From the NCBI GenBank assembly GCA_024802545.1, contig CP103416.1, positions 186,001 to 250,000 of the forward strand: 64,000 nt of DNA. Reading direction: 5' to 3'. Origin of the DNA: SAR92 clade bacterium H455 (GTDB lineage: Bacteria > Pseudomonadota > Gammaproteobacteria > Pseudomonadales > Porticoccaceae). Shown piece by piece: positions 55,259-64,000 of the stretch (positions are counted from its first letter, which is position 1; each line of letters begins with the position of its first letter). A program made the position numbers and the translations under genes. A model generated the notes under the pieces. The model did not search any database. It worked only from the letters and a program-made list of their open reading frames with translations, and was not told the DNA's origin.

Positions 55259-56015
55259 GGCTGCAGCCCTCCCCATGCTGGTGTTTGCCCTGTTTGTCGA
55301 GCACTTCGCCGTGAATACTGTGTTGGTGATCGTGTTGATGGGCATAGATAGCTGTGGTCTGGCCAAAGATATCTATATAGGCTTGATCCTGGGTAACCTG
55401 CTCGGGATTGCCCTGGCAGCAGATATGCTGATTTAGGCAGATCACATGGTCGGTAGCGGACATCACCAGATGAAGATCGTGAGAGACCATCAGCACCCCA
55501 CAGTTAAGCGACTTGCTCAGTTCAGCAATCATCGTATAGAGGGCATTTTGCCCGGTTACATCAACACCCTGTACCGGCTCATCGAGAACCAGAAAGTTTG
55601 GATTGCGGACAATTGCCCTGGCCAACAAGGCGCGCTGCATCTCGCCCCCAGAGAGGGTCTGCACCGGCGCTTTGGCCAAGTGTCCTATGCCCACCTTCTC
55701 AAGAGCGGCATGGCAGGCGCTATGGGAGGTATTGGCCAGCTGCAAAAATCGGCAGGTGGAGATTGGCAGAGTAGGATCAATATTGATCTTCTGAGGCATA
55801 TAGCCAATCTTCAGTTCATCTGAGGGTTGTACTGAGCCGCTGTCGGGCTTCAGCAGGCCTAAAATAATTCTCACCAGAGTGGATTTCCCAGCGCCGTTGG
55901 GCCCAATCAATGTGGTAATCTCTCCGCGCAGCAGTTGCATAGAGATATTTTCCAGTACTGGGCGCGCGCCAAATGATTTACTGATTTGCTCTAGTTTAAT
56001 AAGCGGTTTAGTCAT
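55251..56015 (-). CDS. znuC: Zinc ABC transporter ATP-binding protein ZnuC, His-rich tail
   Basis: ATPase of the zinc importer, 254 residues. Walker A GPNGAGKSTLVRIILG (about 38-53), signature TLSGGEMQRALLARAI, Walker B NFLVLDEPVQGVD, and the H-loop MVSHDLHLV. The C-terminal 33 residues are rich in His (YAHQHDHQHS, GKHQHGEG), a likely zinc-sensing or buffering tail seen in several ZnuC proteins. It lies 4 bp downstream of zur. Confidence 0.95.
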   Translation of the reverse strand: MTKPLIKLEQISKSFGARPVLENISMQLLRGEITTLIGPNGAGKSTLVRIILGLLKPDSGSVQPSDELKIGYMPQKINIDPTLPISTCRFLQLANTSHSACHAALEKVGIGHLAKAPVQTLSGGEMQRALLARAIVRNPNFLVLDEPVQGVDVTGQNALYTMIAELSKSLNCGVLMVSHDLHLVMSATDHVICLNQHICCQGNPEQVTQDQAYIDIFGQTTAIYAHQHDHQHSIHGEVLDKQGKHQHGEGCSHD

Positions 56016-56019
56016 GTTG

Positions 56020-56556
56020 TTAATTCTCTGGGCTCTTTCTGCTCTCTGTACTTAAGGCCTTGTCTTGAGCTGCTGATAGACCGCAGTTAGGGCATAGCCC
56101 AAAAAGCTCCAGGGCCTGGCTCTGGAGGGTAAAATTAGCTTTGTCGCTGGCTTTTTGCAGCAGTTCATTAAGGCTGTTATGGGCGACTTCGGCGGCGCTG
56201 CCACATTTAGTGCAGATCATAAAGAGATTGCTGTGGTCACTGCCGGGAAAAGGGCAGCCGATATAGGCATTGAGTGAAGCGATACGGTGGATTAGTCCGA
56301 GCCCGAGAAGAAATTCAATGGCGCGGTAAATGGTCGGCGGGGCTATGGATTTACCTGTGAGCACAGCTAGCTGATCTTGCAGTTGATAAGCTCCCAGAGG
56401 TTGATGGCTCTGCCAGAGCAGCTGCAGCACGGATTTTCTTGTGGGCGTCAGTCGCGCCTTGCTGGCGGCGCAGAGTTCCTCGGCACGACTCAGGGCGGCA
56501 TTGATGCAGCGGCCGTGGTCATGGGGCTGGTGAACTAATCGAGAATTGGTCAGCAT
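56020..56556 (-). CDS. zur: Zinc uptake regulator Zur (Fur family)
   Basis: Zn-dependent repressor, 178 residues. The winged helix includes RLTPTRKSVLQLLWQSHQPL (about 36-55) and APPTIYRAIEFL. The structural zinc Cys pairs are ICTKCGS and GLCPNCGLS, and the sensor region has the His/Asp residues GSDHSNLFM. The first 20 residues contain HQPHDHGRC, which may also bind metal. Co-transcribed with znuCB and divergent from znuA across a Zur box. Confidence 0.94.
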   Translation of the reverse strand: MLTNSRLVHQPHDHGRCINAALSRAEELCAASKARLTPTRKSVLQLLWQSHQPLGAYQLQDQLAVLTGKSIAPPTIYRAIEFLLGLGLIHRIASLNAYIGCPFPGSDHSNLFMICTKCGSAAEVAHNSLNELLQKASDKANFTLQSQALELFGLCPNCGLSAAQDKALSTESRKSPEN

Positions 56557-56604
56557 GAGGCTCTATGTAGGTCCGGTTAATCGGTGTTTATACAATAAAT
56601 GCAA

Positions 56605-56619
56605 TGTTATAATATAACA
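56605..56619. promoter_or_regulatory. Zur operator between zur and znuA
   Basis: TGTTATAATATAACA matches the core of the described gammaproteobacterial Zur box (GTTATA-W-TATAAC). It contains a TATAAT at 56608-56613 that can act as the znuA -10 box, with TGTTTA 17 bp upstream. It sits about 48 bp before zur, so one site can repress both directions. Confidence 0.88.
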
Positions 56620-56664
56620 ATAAAATATTTTTTACAGTTCCGGTGCTTTGGGGCATTACCGCTA

Positions 56665-57660
56665 ATGATGAAAACATTGAATTTAACTAAAGTGATACAT
56701 TGTAACAAGTTTTTAAAGATTGCTACCTTTTTGAGCGCCTTAACAGCTCAGGTAGTGATGGCTTCCCCTGAACGCGCCAACACCTTGGCCCAACAGCCTT
56801 CAACCCCCAAGTCCCTGATCATCACCACGATTAAACCCCTGGCGATTATTGCCCAGTCTGCCGTTGGTGATCAGGCTCGAGTCGAATATCTACAATCGGC
56901 AGTGCAGTCCGCCCATGAGGTATCGTTACCAGTCTCGGCGCTAAAGAAAATTGATCAGGCAGATCTGATTATTTGGATCGGGGAGATGTTTGAATCTCGA
57001 GTGGCCAAACCAATGGCCTTATTGCCTGAGAAAAAGCGTATTACAGTAATGCAGCTGTCACTGATGGCGCCACAAGATACAGGCAATCAGCAGGACATCG
57101 GTGGCCATGCTCATAGCCATGGAGAAAGTACCCATAGCGCATTAACAGTAGATCCCCATGTATGGCTAAATCCCCGAAATGCCAATCAAATCGCGGCCGA
57201 GATTCAGCAGCGTCTTAATCTCCCAGTAAAAGAAATTATTAGTGCCGAGCAAATCGCAGATTTAACCACCGAGCTGGCCCCCCTAAGGGGAAAGCAGTTT
57301 CTAGTGCATCACGATGCACTAGATCATTTCACCAGCACTTTTGATCTTCAGCCTGGGCTTTCCATTCGCGATGCCAGTGGCGCCACTCAGGGTGTTAGAA
57401 GCCAGTATCGCCTGCGTCAGAAGGCCATAGCCTCCGCCGCTAGTTGTATTTTTATTGAGCCCCAATACGCAGATCGTGACGCTCAAGTCATTGCTCAAGA
57501 ATTGTCACTGCCAGTGGCGCTCATCGATCTTCAGGGTCTAGATCAAGCCCTGGTCGCTGAGGCCTATGCTAGCTTTATGCAGAGATTGGCGGCGCAGTTT
57601 AAGGGGTGCTTCAACAACCTAAAGAGCGACTTAAGCAGTGGCTTACAGGCTGACTCATAA
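56665..57660 (+). CDS. znuA: Zinc ABC transporter substrate-binding protein ZnuA
   Basis: Periplasmic zinc-binding protein. The paired ATGs at 56665 and 56668 give 331 or 330 residues; the frame is open back to 56599, but that start would lie on the Zur box. A signal peptide covers about 1-32 (cleaved near VMA-SPE). Zn ligands: His in QSAHEVSLP, the His-rich loop [23 protein letters not shown], and VHHDALDHF. Its SD is weak. Its role is to hand zinc to ZnuBC. Confidence 0.93.
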   Translation: MMKTLNLTKVIHCNKFLKIATFLSALTAQVVMASPERANTLAQQPSTPKSLIITTIKPLAIIAQSAVGDQARVEYLQSAVQSAHEVSLPVSALKKIDQADLIIWIGEMFESRVAKPMALLPEKKRITVMQLSLMAPQDTGNQQDIGGHAHSHGESTHSALTVDPHVWLNPRNANQIAAEIQQRLNLPVKEIISAEQIADLTTELAPLRGKQFLVHHDALDHFTSTFDLQPGLSIRDASGATQGVRSQYRLRQKAIASAASCIFIEPQYADRDAQVIAQELSLPVALIDLQGLDQALVAEAYASFMQRLAAQFKGCFNNLKSDLSSGLQADS

Positions 57661-57773
57661 AGCGATGGATTAAGCGGCTCGCCGAATCTATCAACTATCA
57701 ACAGGCCCGGGAAAATCCTGTATCCTGCAGCTTCAATACTAATGCTTCTCCTATTAACAACTTCGTGGAAAAT

Positions 57774-60560
57774 ATGGATACTACAACCCCGCTGATTCTC
57801 GTCGATGGCTCCTCCTACCTCTATCGCGCCTACCATGCATTGCCACCACTGACCAACAGTAAAGGCAAGCCTACCGGCGCAGTTAAGGGTGTGATAAATA
57901 TGATGCGGCGTCTGCAGAAAGACTATCCAGACAGCACCCATGTGGTGGTCTTTGATGCCAAGGGCAAAACTTTCCGCGATGAGATTTACACTGAGTACAA
58001 AGCCAATCGGCCGTCGATGCCGGATGACCTGCGGGAGCAGATAGCCCCGATCCATCAGATTATTCAAGCCATGGGTATGCCCATGTTAATTATTGACGGC
58101 GTCGAGGCCGACGATGTCATTGGCACCTTGGCGGTGCAGGCGACCGCAGCAAAACAGGCCGTGGTGATTTCCACTGGCGATAAAGATATTGCTCAATTGG
58201 TCAACGAGCATATCACCTTGATTAACACCATGAACAACAGTGCCATGGACAGGGCAGGGGTGATCGAGAAATTCGGCATTCCCCCAGAGCTAGTTATTGA
58301 TTATCTGGCACTTTTGGGTGACAAGTCGGACAACATTCCCGGCGTCCCCGGTGTCGGAGAGAAGACTGCCCTGGGATTAATTCAGGGCCTTGGCGGCTTG
58401 GATGATATTTACGCGAATTTAGATGATGTGGCCGGGTTGGCTTTTCGCGGCGCTAAAACCATGTCGCCGAAACTGCTGGCCAATAAAGAGCTGGCCTATC
58501 TCTCTTACAAGCTAGCGACCATTAAGACCGATGTTGAAATGCCCTTGCATCTGTCTGAGCTAAAGAACGGCGAGCCGGATAAAGCGGCCTTGCTCAGCCT
58601 GTTTAAGGATATGGAATTTAAGACCTGGATTGACGAGGCCCAATCTAATTCTCAGAGCAATTCTCACTCCAAACCAGCTGCGACAGCCACAACTCCAATT
58701 ACCGATGACTTGGATGATCTGGTTGCAGCTCCTGTTGATGCGCCAATGATTGTCAAAGACTATCAGGTGGTATTGACCGAGCAAGAACTGGCTAGTTGGA
58801 TTGACAAAATCAAATCCACCGACCTAGTTGCAGTAGACACAGAAACCACCAGTCTCGACTATATGCGTGCTCAACTGGTGGGTATTTCGTTGTCCACAGC
58901 CCCGGGGGAGGCCTGTTACATTCCCTTTGCCCACGACTACATGGGCGCGCCGGAGCAGCTTAAGCCTGAGTTTGTGCTTGAGAGTCTCAAACCGTATTTG
59001 GAAGATCCCGCATTCCCCAAAGTGGGTCAAAATTTAAAGTACGATATGAGCGTGCTGGCCCAACATGGCATCAGACTCCGCGGCATCGCTTTCGACACCA
59101 TGCTTGAATCCTATGTTCTCGACTCGGTGGCTAGTCGCCATGATATGGACAGTTTGGCCCTCAACTACCTGGGTGAAGAGACCATCAAATTTTCCGACGT
59201 GGCTGGAAAAGGCGCCGCGCAGTTAACCTTTAATCAGGTAGCTCTCGAGCAGGCCGGACCCTATGCCGCTGAAGATGCGGATATTACCCTGCGTCTCCAC
59301 CAAGCCCTGTGGCCGCGAGTAGCCGCCGAGGCGACACTGAAAAAAGTTTTCGAAGATATTGAGCTGCCATTGGTCCCTGTCTTATCGTGTATCGAGCGCA
59401 CCGGTGCGCTGGTGGATGACACATTGTTATTTCAACAGAGCCAGGAACTCTCAGCACGACTGGGGGAGCTTGAAACTGAAGCCTGGGAATTAGCCGGGCA
59501 GCAATTTAATCTGGCCTCGCCAAAGCAGCTCGGCGAAATACTTTTTGAAAAACTGCAGATCCCGGTGCTGAAGAAAACTGCTAAGGGCGCACCCTCCACC
59601 AAAGAAGAAGTGCTACAAGAGCTGGCATTGGATTATCCATTGCCAAAAGTATTATTAGAGCATCGCGGTCTGGCAAAATTAAAATCCACTTACACTGATA
59701 AGCTGCCGACCATGATCAACTCGGTCACCGGGCGAATTCATACCTCTTATCATCAATCGGGAACCGCTACCGGACGACTCTCCTCGTCGGATCCCAACCT
59801 ACAAAATATCCCCATCCGCAGCGCCGAGGGCCGCCGAGTGCGACAGGCCTTTATTGCTGCTCCCGGCTGTAAGCTAGTGGCGGCGGATTACTCTCAGATC
59901 GAGCTGCGTATTATGGCGCACCTGTCCGAAGATCCCAGCTTGTTGGCCGCCTTTAGTGCCGGTCAGGATATTCACCGCGCCACTGCTGCGGAAGTCTTTG
60001 GTGTCGCGGCCGAAGAGGTGACTATCGATCAGCGCCGCAGTGCCAAGGCGATTAATTTTGGTCTGATTTATGGCATGTCTGCCTTTGGCTTGGCGCGCCA
60101 GCTGAACATCAACCGCAAGCAAGCGGCGGAATATATTGAGCTCTACTTCACCCGCTATCCTGGGGTGCAAAACTATATGAATAATATTCGCCACACCGCA
60201 GCGGAAAATGGCTTTGTCGAAACCGTTTTCGGTCGTCGACTCTATCTGCCGGAAATAAGCGCCAGCAACGGCATGCGCCGTCAGGCCGCCGAGCGCACCG
60301 CGATCAATGCACCAATGCAGGGCACCGCTGCGGATATTATTAAGCTAGCGATGATCAATGTGCACAACTGGCTGGAAAACAGAGACTTGACCAGCAAAAT
60401 TATTATGCAGGTGCACGATGAATTGGTTTTAGAAGTTCCAGAATCGGAGATGGATGAGGTGAAAAAAGGTCTTAACGATCTTATGGAGAGCGCCGCCGAG
60501 CTATTGGTGCCTCTGGTGGTTGATATTGGTATAGGCGATAACTGGGATGAAGCACACTAG
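57774..60560 (+). CDS. polA: DNA polymerase I
   Basis: Gap-filling and Okazaki-fragment polymerase; 928 residues from the ATG at 57774 (GGAA upstream), equal to E. coli. Domains: 5' nuclease (about 1-300, with [15 protein letters not shown] and ADDVIGTLA), 3'-5' exonuclease (about 330-520, with intact [10 protein letters not shown], so proofreading is likely), and polymerase (about 530-928, with [35 protein letters not shown] and [11 protein letters not shown]). A GTG three codons upstream is an alternative start. It is followed by a probable small RNA and terminator. Confidence 0.97.
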   Translation: MDTTTPLILVDGSSYLYRAYHALPPLTNSKGKPTGAVKGVINMMRRLQKDYPDSTHVVVFDAKGKTFRDEIYTEYKANRPSMPDDLREQIAPIHQIIQAMGMPMLIIDGVEADDVIGTLAVQATAAKQAVVISTGDKDIAQLVNEHITLINTMNNSAMDRAGVIEKFGIPPELVIDYLALLGDKSDNIPGVPGVGEKTALGLIQGLGGLDDIYANLDDVAGLAFRGAKTMSPKLLANKELAYLSYKLATIKTDVEMPLHLSELKNGEPDKAALLSLFKDMEFKTWIDEAQSNSQSNSHSKPAATATTPITDDLDDLVAAPVDAPMIVKDYQVVLTEQELASWIDKIKSTDLVAVDTETTSLDYMRAQLVGISLSTAPGEACYIPFAHDYMGAPEQLKPEFVLESLKPYLEDPAFPKVGQNLKYDMSVLAQHGIRLRGIAFDTMLESYVLDSVASRHDMDSLALNYLGEETIKFSDVAGKGAAQLTFNQVALEQAGPYAAEDADITLRLHQALWPRVAAEATLKKVFEDIELPLVPVLSCIERTGALVDDTLLFQQSQELSARLGELETEAWELAGQQFNLASPKQLGEILFEKLQIPVLKKTAKGAPSTKEEVLQELALDYPLPKVLLEHRGLAKLKSTYTDKLPTMINSVTGRIHTSYHQSGTATGRLSSSDPNLQNIPIRSAEGRRVRQAFIAAPGCKLVAADYSQIELRIMAHLSEDPSLLAAFSAGQDIHRATAAEVFGVAAEEVTIDQRRSAKAINFGLIYGMSAFGLARQLNINRKQAAEYIELYFTRYPGVQNYMNNIRHTAAENGFVETVFGRRLYLPEISASNGMRRQAAERTAINAPMQGTAADIIKLAMINVHNWLENRDLTSKIIMQVHDELVLEVPESEMDEVKKGLNDLMESAAELLVPLVVDIGIGDNWDEAH

Positions 60561-60683
60561 GATTTTCTAGTCGATTAGGTGCTTAAAAGGGCGAGTAAAA
60601 TAGAGGTTTGTTCTCGGGATAGAAATTATTTTCACTTTATTTAAATTATTTGTGAACTATTTCGTTTCAGTCTGTCTTAGATA

Positions 60684-60791
60684 GGGCAAGACATGATTGC
60701 TTACTCTCCCCCCAACCTAAGCAACTGCAACGCTGAAACTCCCAAGCAAAGCAACGCAGACCCCGGCTCAATTTTGAGCCGGGTTTTTTTT
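60684..60791 (+). ncRNA. Candidate small RNA between polA and engB (Spot 42/ErsA position)
   Basis: The 303-bp polA-engB gap holds a possible transcript of about 108 nt: a TTAGAT -10 (60677-60682), a start near GGG at 60684, an unstructured C-rich section (CTCTCCCCCCAACC at about 60705-60718), and a strong terminator. Spot 42 (spf, 109 nt) in enterics and ErsA in Pseudomonas lie in exactly this gap. GAACTA at 60654-60659 partly resembles a sigma-E -35, as at ErsA, but no good -10 partner is present. The RNA identity rests on position and the terminator. 60561-60680 holds no other feature. Confidence 0.6.
60762..60791 (+). terminator. Rho-independent terminator in the polA-engB gap
   Basis: CCCGGCTCAA-TT-TTGAGCCGGG followed by eight T's. 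A strong stem of 10 bp. It probably ends both the candidate small RNA and any polA read-through. Confidence 0.93.
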
Positions 60792-60863
60792 GCTTTGGAA
60801 TTTGCTACGCGAGGGGGCTTTTAAGGGGATGCGAGTGAAGTCTTGCAGAGGCCGCTGAATTGT

Positions 60864-61502
60864 TCAGCTGGTAGCAGGATCAACAAAGTCTGAGTTCATC
60901 CAGTGAGCCAGCACAGACTCCAGTTGTGGCAACCCCGACTTCTTTAAAGAAGAGAACGTCTGCACGCTCAGCAAAGTGCAACCCGGATCCATATTGCGCA
61001 GATGCCGCTCAACCATTAATAGCGCGCTCTGTCCTGGCCCCCGTTTGAGCTTGTCTGACTTGGTCAGCAAAATATGCACGGGCAATCCAGCTTGCGCAGC
61101 CCAATTAAGCATCTGCAGGTCAAACTCTTGCAGCGGGTGGCGAATATCCATCAGCAACACCAGCCCCGCAAGGCTTTGGCGCAACTGCAGGTACTCTGCT
61201 AAATCCCGGTCCCACTCACGCTTCATCTCTATAGGCACTTTGGCATAGCCGTATCCGGGAAGATCGACCAAGCGCTTATCATTGCCCAGGTCAAAGAAAT
61301 TAATTAGCTGGGTTCGCCCGGGAGTTTTACTGGTTCGGGCCAGTCCGCGGATGCGCGTAAGCGTATTAATTGCACTGGATTTACCAGCGTTGGAGCGCCC
61401 GGCAAAGGCAACTTCACAACCACTGTCTTCAGGACATTGTTTGATTGAGGGGGCGCTGGTTAGAAATGTAACGCCCTGATAATTGATATGATTTAAATCC
61501 AT
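60864..61502 (-). CDS. engB: Ribosome biogenesis GTP-binding protein EngB (YihA/YsxC)
   Basis: Essential small GTPase for 50S assembly. The ATG at 61502 gives 212 residues starting [18 protein letters not shown], like E. coli YihA; the frame is open further upstream but without family similarity. G1 [14 protein letters not shown] (about 34-47), G3 [10 protein letters not shown]4 TKSD, plus the switch region [16 protein letters not shown]. The gene is divergent from the cytochrome c4 gene. Confidence 0.95.
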   Translation of the reverse strand: MDLNHINYQGVTFLTSAPSIKQCPEDSGCEVAFAGRSNAGKSSAINTLTRIRGLARTSKTPGRTQLINFFDLGNDKRLVDLPGYGYAKVPIEMKREWDRDLAEYLQLRQSLAGLVLLMDIRHPLQEFDLQMLNWAAQAGLPVHILLTKSDKLKRGPGQSALLMVERHLRNMDPGCTLLSVQTFSSLKKSGLPQLESVLAHWMNSDFVDPATS

Positions 61503-61644
61503 GAATAAAGGGTCATTATCTCGCTGTAAGAGTCGACGCATATTGGTATATAATGCGCCGGCTTTAGCCGACATGGCTGGGGTACAGATAAACGTAGTTG
61601 CACCGAAGCAACCTATTCTAGCCGATTGCACGAGTTGATTAACC

Positions 61645-62286
61645 ATGAAAAAAAGCTTTTTAACGATTATTTGTCTGGTAGCTACATTCGCAGCTACTCA
61701 GGTTTTGGCATCTGGCGATGCTGCAGCAGGGAAAAACAAGGTAGCAATGTGCGCTGGTTGCCATGCAAGCGACGGCAACAGCATGGTTCCGTCCTTTCCC
61801 AAGCTAGCTGGTTTGGGTGAGAAATACCTCTACCGTCAATTACAGAGCATTAAATCTGGCGAGCGCATGATTGCCTCGATGACCGGTCTACTGGATGCCA
61901 ACTCCGATCAAGATCTGCAGGATATGGCAGCCTATTACGACAGTCAGCAGCGTACCATTGCGGGTGCACAGGAAATCACTATGATCGGCTACAGCGATCC
62001 TGCGGAAGTTCTCGCGCTAGGTGAAAGTCTATACCGCGGCGGCAACTTGAAGACTGGTGTCCCTTCTTGTGCCGGTTGTCATTCGCCAGCGGGAACCGGC
62101 AATGGCCCAGCGGGCTATCCTGGCCTTGGTGGTCAGCATGCCGACTATATCGCTAGCCAATTGCTTAAGTATCAAAGCGGCGAGCGCGCCAGCGGTGCCA
62201 ACGCCAAGATTATGCAGGGCGTTGCTGAGCGTTTGAGCAATAAAGAAATTAAAGCAGTGGCCAACTACATTTCAGGGCTTAACTGA
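61645..62286 (+). CDS. Diheme cytochrome c4
   Basis: Periplasmic electron carrier with two class I cytochrome c domains, 213 residues. The signal peptide is about 1-22 (cut after VLA). Heme sites are CAGCH near residues 36-40 and CAGCH in [15 protein letters not shown], with Met ligands supplied by later segments. The engB/c4/dsbA order is conserved in Pseudomonas. Cytochrome c4 can pass electrons to cytochrome oxidases, such as the one encoded at 46651. A TATAAT-like -10 lies at 61549-61554. Confidence 0.95.
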   Translation: MKKSFLTIICLVATFAATQVLASGDAAAGKNKVAMCAGCHASDGNSMVPSFPKLAGLGEKYLYRQLQSIKSGERMIASMTGLLDANSDQDLQDMAAYYDSQQRTIAGAQEITMIGYSDPAEVLALGESLYRGGNLKTGVPSCAGCHSPAGTGNGPAGYPGLGGQHADYIASQLLKYQSGERASGANAKIMQGVAERLSNKEIKAVANYISGLN

Positions 62287-62382
62287 TATTAAACTAAGAC
62301 TGTGCTCTGTAAAAACGGAGTGCAGCTTGTTTTAGCTTGGGTAAACAACGAGATATCTAAAACAGTTTTACAGGAGTTTTTT

Positions 62383-63024
62383 ATGTTGCGACGTATTTCC
62401 AGTTATGTTTTTTTACTGCTTTTACTGCCTGTTTCATTGGGCTGTGCAGCTGAAGATAGCGCATTTAAAGCCGGCGTTGACTATGAAGTGTTACCCCAAG
62501 CTGTTAGAACAGCGAATCCGTCCAAAATTGAAGTCAATGAAGTATTCGCCTACAGCTGCGGTCACTGCTTTAACTTTGAAGCGGTGCTCGAGCCCTGGGT
62601 TGAGACATTGGCAGCTGATGTTGATATGCAGCGCACCCCAGCAGTTTGGCAGCCCAGCATGGAGCTCTATGCTCGCGCCTATTACAGCGCCAGTATGTTG
62701 AAGGTTTTGGATCAGGTGCATATGCCTATTTTTGAAGCCATTCATGTTAAACGCGAAGCGATTCGCTCAGAGCAAGATCTGACTAAGTTTTTTGTCGCCG
62801 CCGGCGTTAGTGCGGAGAAATTCACTCAGGTCTATAATTCCTTTGGCATGAGTAGCATGGTCAATCAGGCCAAGGCACGTATGCGTGGTTACCGCACTCA
62901 GGGAACCCCAGAGATGGTGGTTAACGGCAAATACCGAGTCAGTTCGAGAATGTCTGGTGGTTTTGAAGGCATGATCAAGGTTGCCGACTATCTGATTGCC
63001 AAAGAGCGAGCTGCCGCGCAGTAA
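62383..63024 (+). CDS. dsbA: Thiol:disulfide interchange protein DsbA, CGHC type
   Basis: Periplasmic oxidase that introduces disulfides; 213 residues from the ATG at 62383 with a perfect AGGAG before it. The signal peptide ends near CAA-ED. The redox motif at 59-62 is CGHC (AYSCGHCFNFE), not the CPHC usual in DsbA, and the cis-Pro is in QGTPEMVVNG. CGHC is the PDI-type dipeptide, which would change the redox potential. The helical insert (about 100-165) is intact. Identification by synteny and fold is strong. Confidence 0.92.
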   Translation: MLRRISSYVFLLLLLPVSLGCAAEDSAFKAGVDYEVLPQAVRTANPSKIEVNEVFAYSCGHCFNFEAVLEPWVETLAADVDMQRTPAVWQPSMELYARAYYSASMLKVLDQVHMPIFEAIHVKREAIRSEQDLTKFFVAAGVSAEKFTQVYNSFGMSSMVNQAKARMRGYRTQGTPEMVVNGKYRVSSRMSGGFEGMIKVADYLIAKERAAAQ

Positions 63025-63215
63025 TTGCGCCCGCAGCTCTCTTAGGTTCTTCAGGCCTTTAGGCCCTTTAGCAGGTTTTATCCTGGCCGGTAATAGGTCA
63101 GGCCAATAGTCATAATGAGCAAAAGCACTTTATAGGCCGGTCTAGCCCGATTACACTCTGCGTCAAATTTGCCATCTCTGATAAATCTTATTAACCAAAG
63201 AAGTCACTGCATTCC

Positions 63216-64000
63216 ATGAAGCCAATTAACAAGCCCGCCAATCCAAATTTCTCCTCTGGCCCCTGCTCTAAGCGTCCAGGTTATGACCTCAATAATCTTG
63301 ATATAGACACCTTGGGCCGCTCACATCGCTCCAGTGTCGGCAAGCTTGCGCTGGGTCGTGCCTGCACTGACACAGCAGAAATTCTCGGTTTGCCTGAAGG
63401 TTACCGAGTAGGTGTGGTTCCCGCTTCAGATACCGGCGCCTTTGAAATGATCATGTGGTCGGTGCTCGGTGCGCGTCCCGTAGACGTCTTCGCCTGGGAA
63501 TCCTTCGGCAGCGGCTGGCTTACAGACGCTACCAAGCAGCTTAAATTAGATAACCTCCAGAGCTACACTGCGGACTATGGTCAGCTTCCGGATATGACTC
63601 AGGCCAATCCAGATCACGACACAGTGTTTACTTGGAATGGCACCACGGCCGGCGTCAAACTGCCAAATGCCGACTGGATCAGTGATGATCGCGCTGGTCT
63701 AACGATTTGTGACGCGACCTCCGCAGTCTTTGCTATGGAGATGCCGTGGGAAAAACTCGATGTAGTGACCTACAGCTGGCAGAAAGTTCTCGGCGGCGAA
63801 GGCGGCCACGGTATGTTGATTCTCAGCCCCCGTGCGGTTGAGCGTCTGGAAAGTTACACCCCAGCTTGGCCTCTGCCAAAGATTTTCCGCCTCACTAAAG
63901 GTGGCAAGTTAATTGAAGGTATTTTTCGCGGCGAAACCATTAATACACCGTCAATGCTCTGCGTTGCCGACTACTTAGACGCTCTAGATTGGGTGCGCTC
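63216..64000 (+). CDS. serC: Phosphoserine aminotransferase, alphaproteobacterial/archaeal type (3' end outside window)
   Basis: PLP-dependent enzyme of serine synthesis; 261 codons are visible. It starts [20 protein letters not shown] and contains [36 protein letters not shown], and the PLP Lys at about 190 in [14 protein letters not shown]. This pattern matches the SerC variant described from Caulobacter, Mesorhizobium and Methanosarcina (TIGR01365), not the E. coli form. The gap of 191 bp after dsbA holds no feature I can support. The visible part is intact. Confidence 0.9.
   Translation, partial: MKPINKPANPNFSSGPCSKRPGYDLNNLDIDTLGRSHRSSVGKLALGRACTDTAEILGLPEGYRVGVVPASDTGAFEMIMWSVLGARPVDVFAWESFGSGWLTDATKQLKLDNLQSYTADYGQLPDMTQANPDHDTVFTWNGTTAGVKLPNADWISDDRAGLTICDATSAVFAMEMPWEKLDVVTYSWQKVLGGEGGHGMLILSPRAVERLESYTPAWPLPKIFRLTKGGKLIEGIFRGETINTPSMLCVADYLDALDWVR

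Noticed and set aside
57564-58067. 167-codon open frame opposite the znuA end and polA start
   Set aside because: Overlaps two well-supported genes and their gap; no family resemblance.

Overview
This window is a piece of a gammaproteobacterial chromosome around the replication origin. Gene content and order match the origin region of Pseudomonas and its marine relatives: glyS-plsC-gyrB-recF-dnaN-dnaA, mnmG-rsmG-parA-parB-atpIBEFHAGDC-glmU-glmS, trkA-rsmB-fmt-def-tsaP-dprA-tsaC-hemF-aroE, a cox cluster, znuBC-zur-znuA, and polA-engB-cytochrome c4-dsbA. Moderate GC, AT-rich intergenic DNA, an aa3-type oxidase with a cytochrome c domain fused to subunit II, and an alphaproteobacterial-type SerC suggest an aerobic marine lineage near Cellvibrionales/SAR92. 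That taxonomic guess is inference. I see no tRNA, rRNA, IS element, prophage or CRISPR array, and no clear pseudogene. Almost every gene is a conserved housekeeping gene.

Layout. 1-2657: end of glyS and a PlsC acyltransferase (+). 2784-9045: gyrB, recF, dnaN and dnaA (-), with two ParB-binding (parS) sequences inside recF. 9046-14240: the mnmE-yidC-yidD-rnpA-rpmH block, flanked on both sides by AT-rich DNA with DnaA boxes. The block is inverted compared with the Pseudomonas order, so rpmH faces mnmG and mnmE faces dnaA. 14241-29245: mnmG, rsmG, parAB, the complete F1Fo ATP synthase operon with a good sigma70 promoter and a terminator, then glmU-glmS. 29413-33767: a HexR-type regulator with a matching palindrome upstream, uvrD, and an orphan TRAP binding lipoprotein.

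33812-39482: trkH, trkA, rsmB, fmt and def (-). 39643-45634: tsaP, dprA, purE, tsaC, hemF, aroE, a gamma-carbonic-anhydrase-like protein (-) and yheV. 45698-54476: an unrecognised protein, then coxB-coxA-ctaG-coxC, a DUF2909 protein (-), SURF1, a Sco-like membrane protein, ctaB and sco. The heme A synthase gene ctaA, which usually sits just before ctaB, is absent here. 54473-57660: zinc uptake genes with a Zur operator between zur and znuA. 57774-64000: polA, a probable small RNA at the Spot 42/ErsA position, engB (-), cytochrome c4, dsbA and the start of serC.

The genes group into initiation and segregation (dnaA, dnaN, gyrB, parAB, parS, origin), energy conservation (atp and cox), cell-wall precursor supply (glmUS), translation and tRNA modification (glyS, mnmE, mnmG, tsaC, fmt, def, rsmB, rsmG, rpmH, rnpA) and metal homeostasis (znu, ctaG, sco). 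I found no clearly novel multi-gene system. The best leads are the inverted origin block with two DnaA-box clusters, the enlarged ATP synthase subunit a, the polA-engB small RNA, the missing ctaA, and the HexR palindrome.
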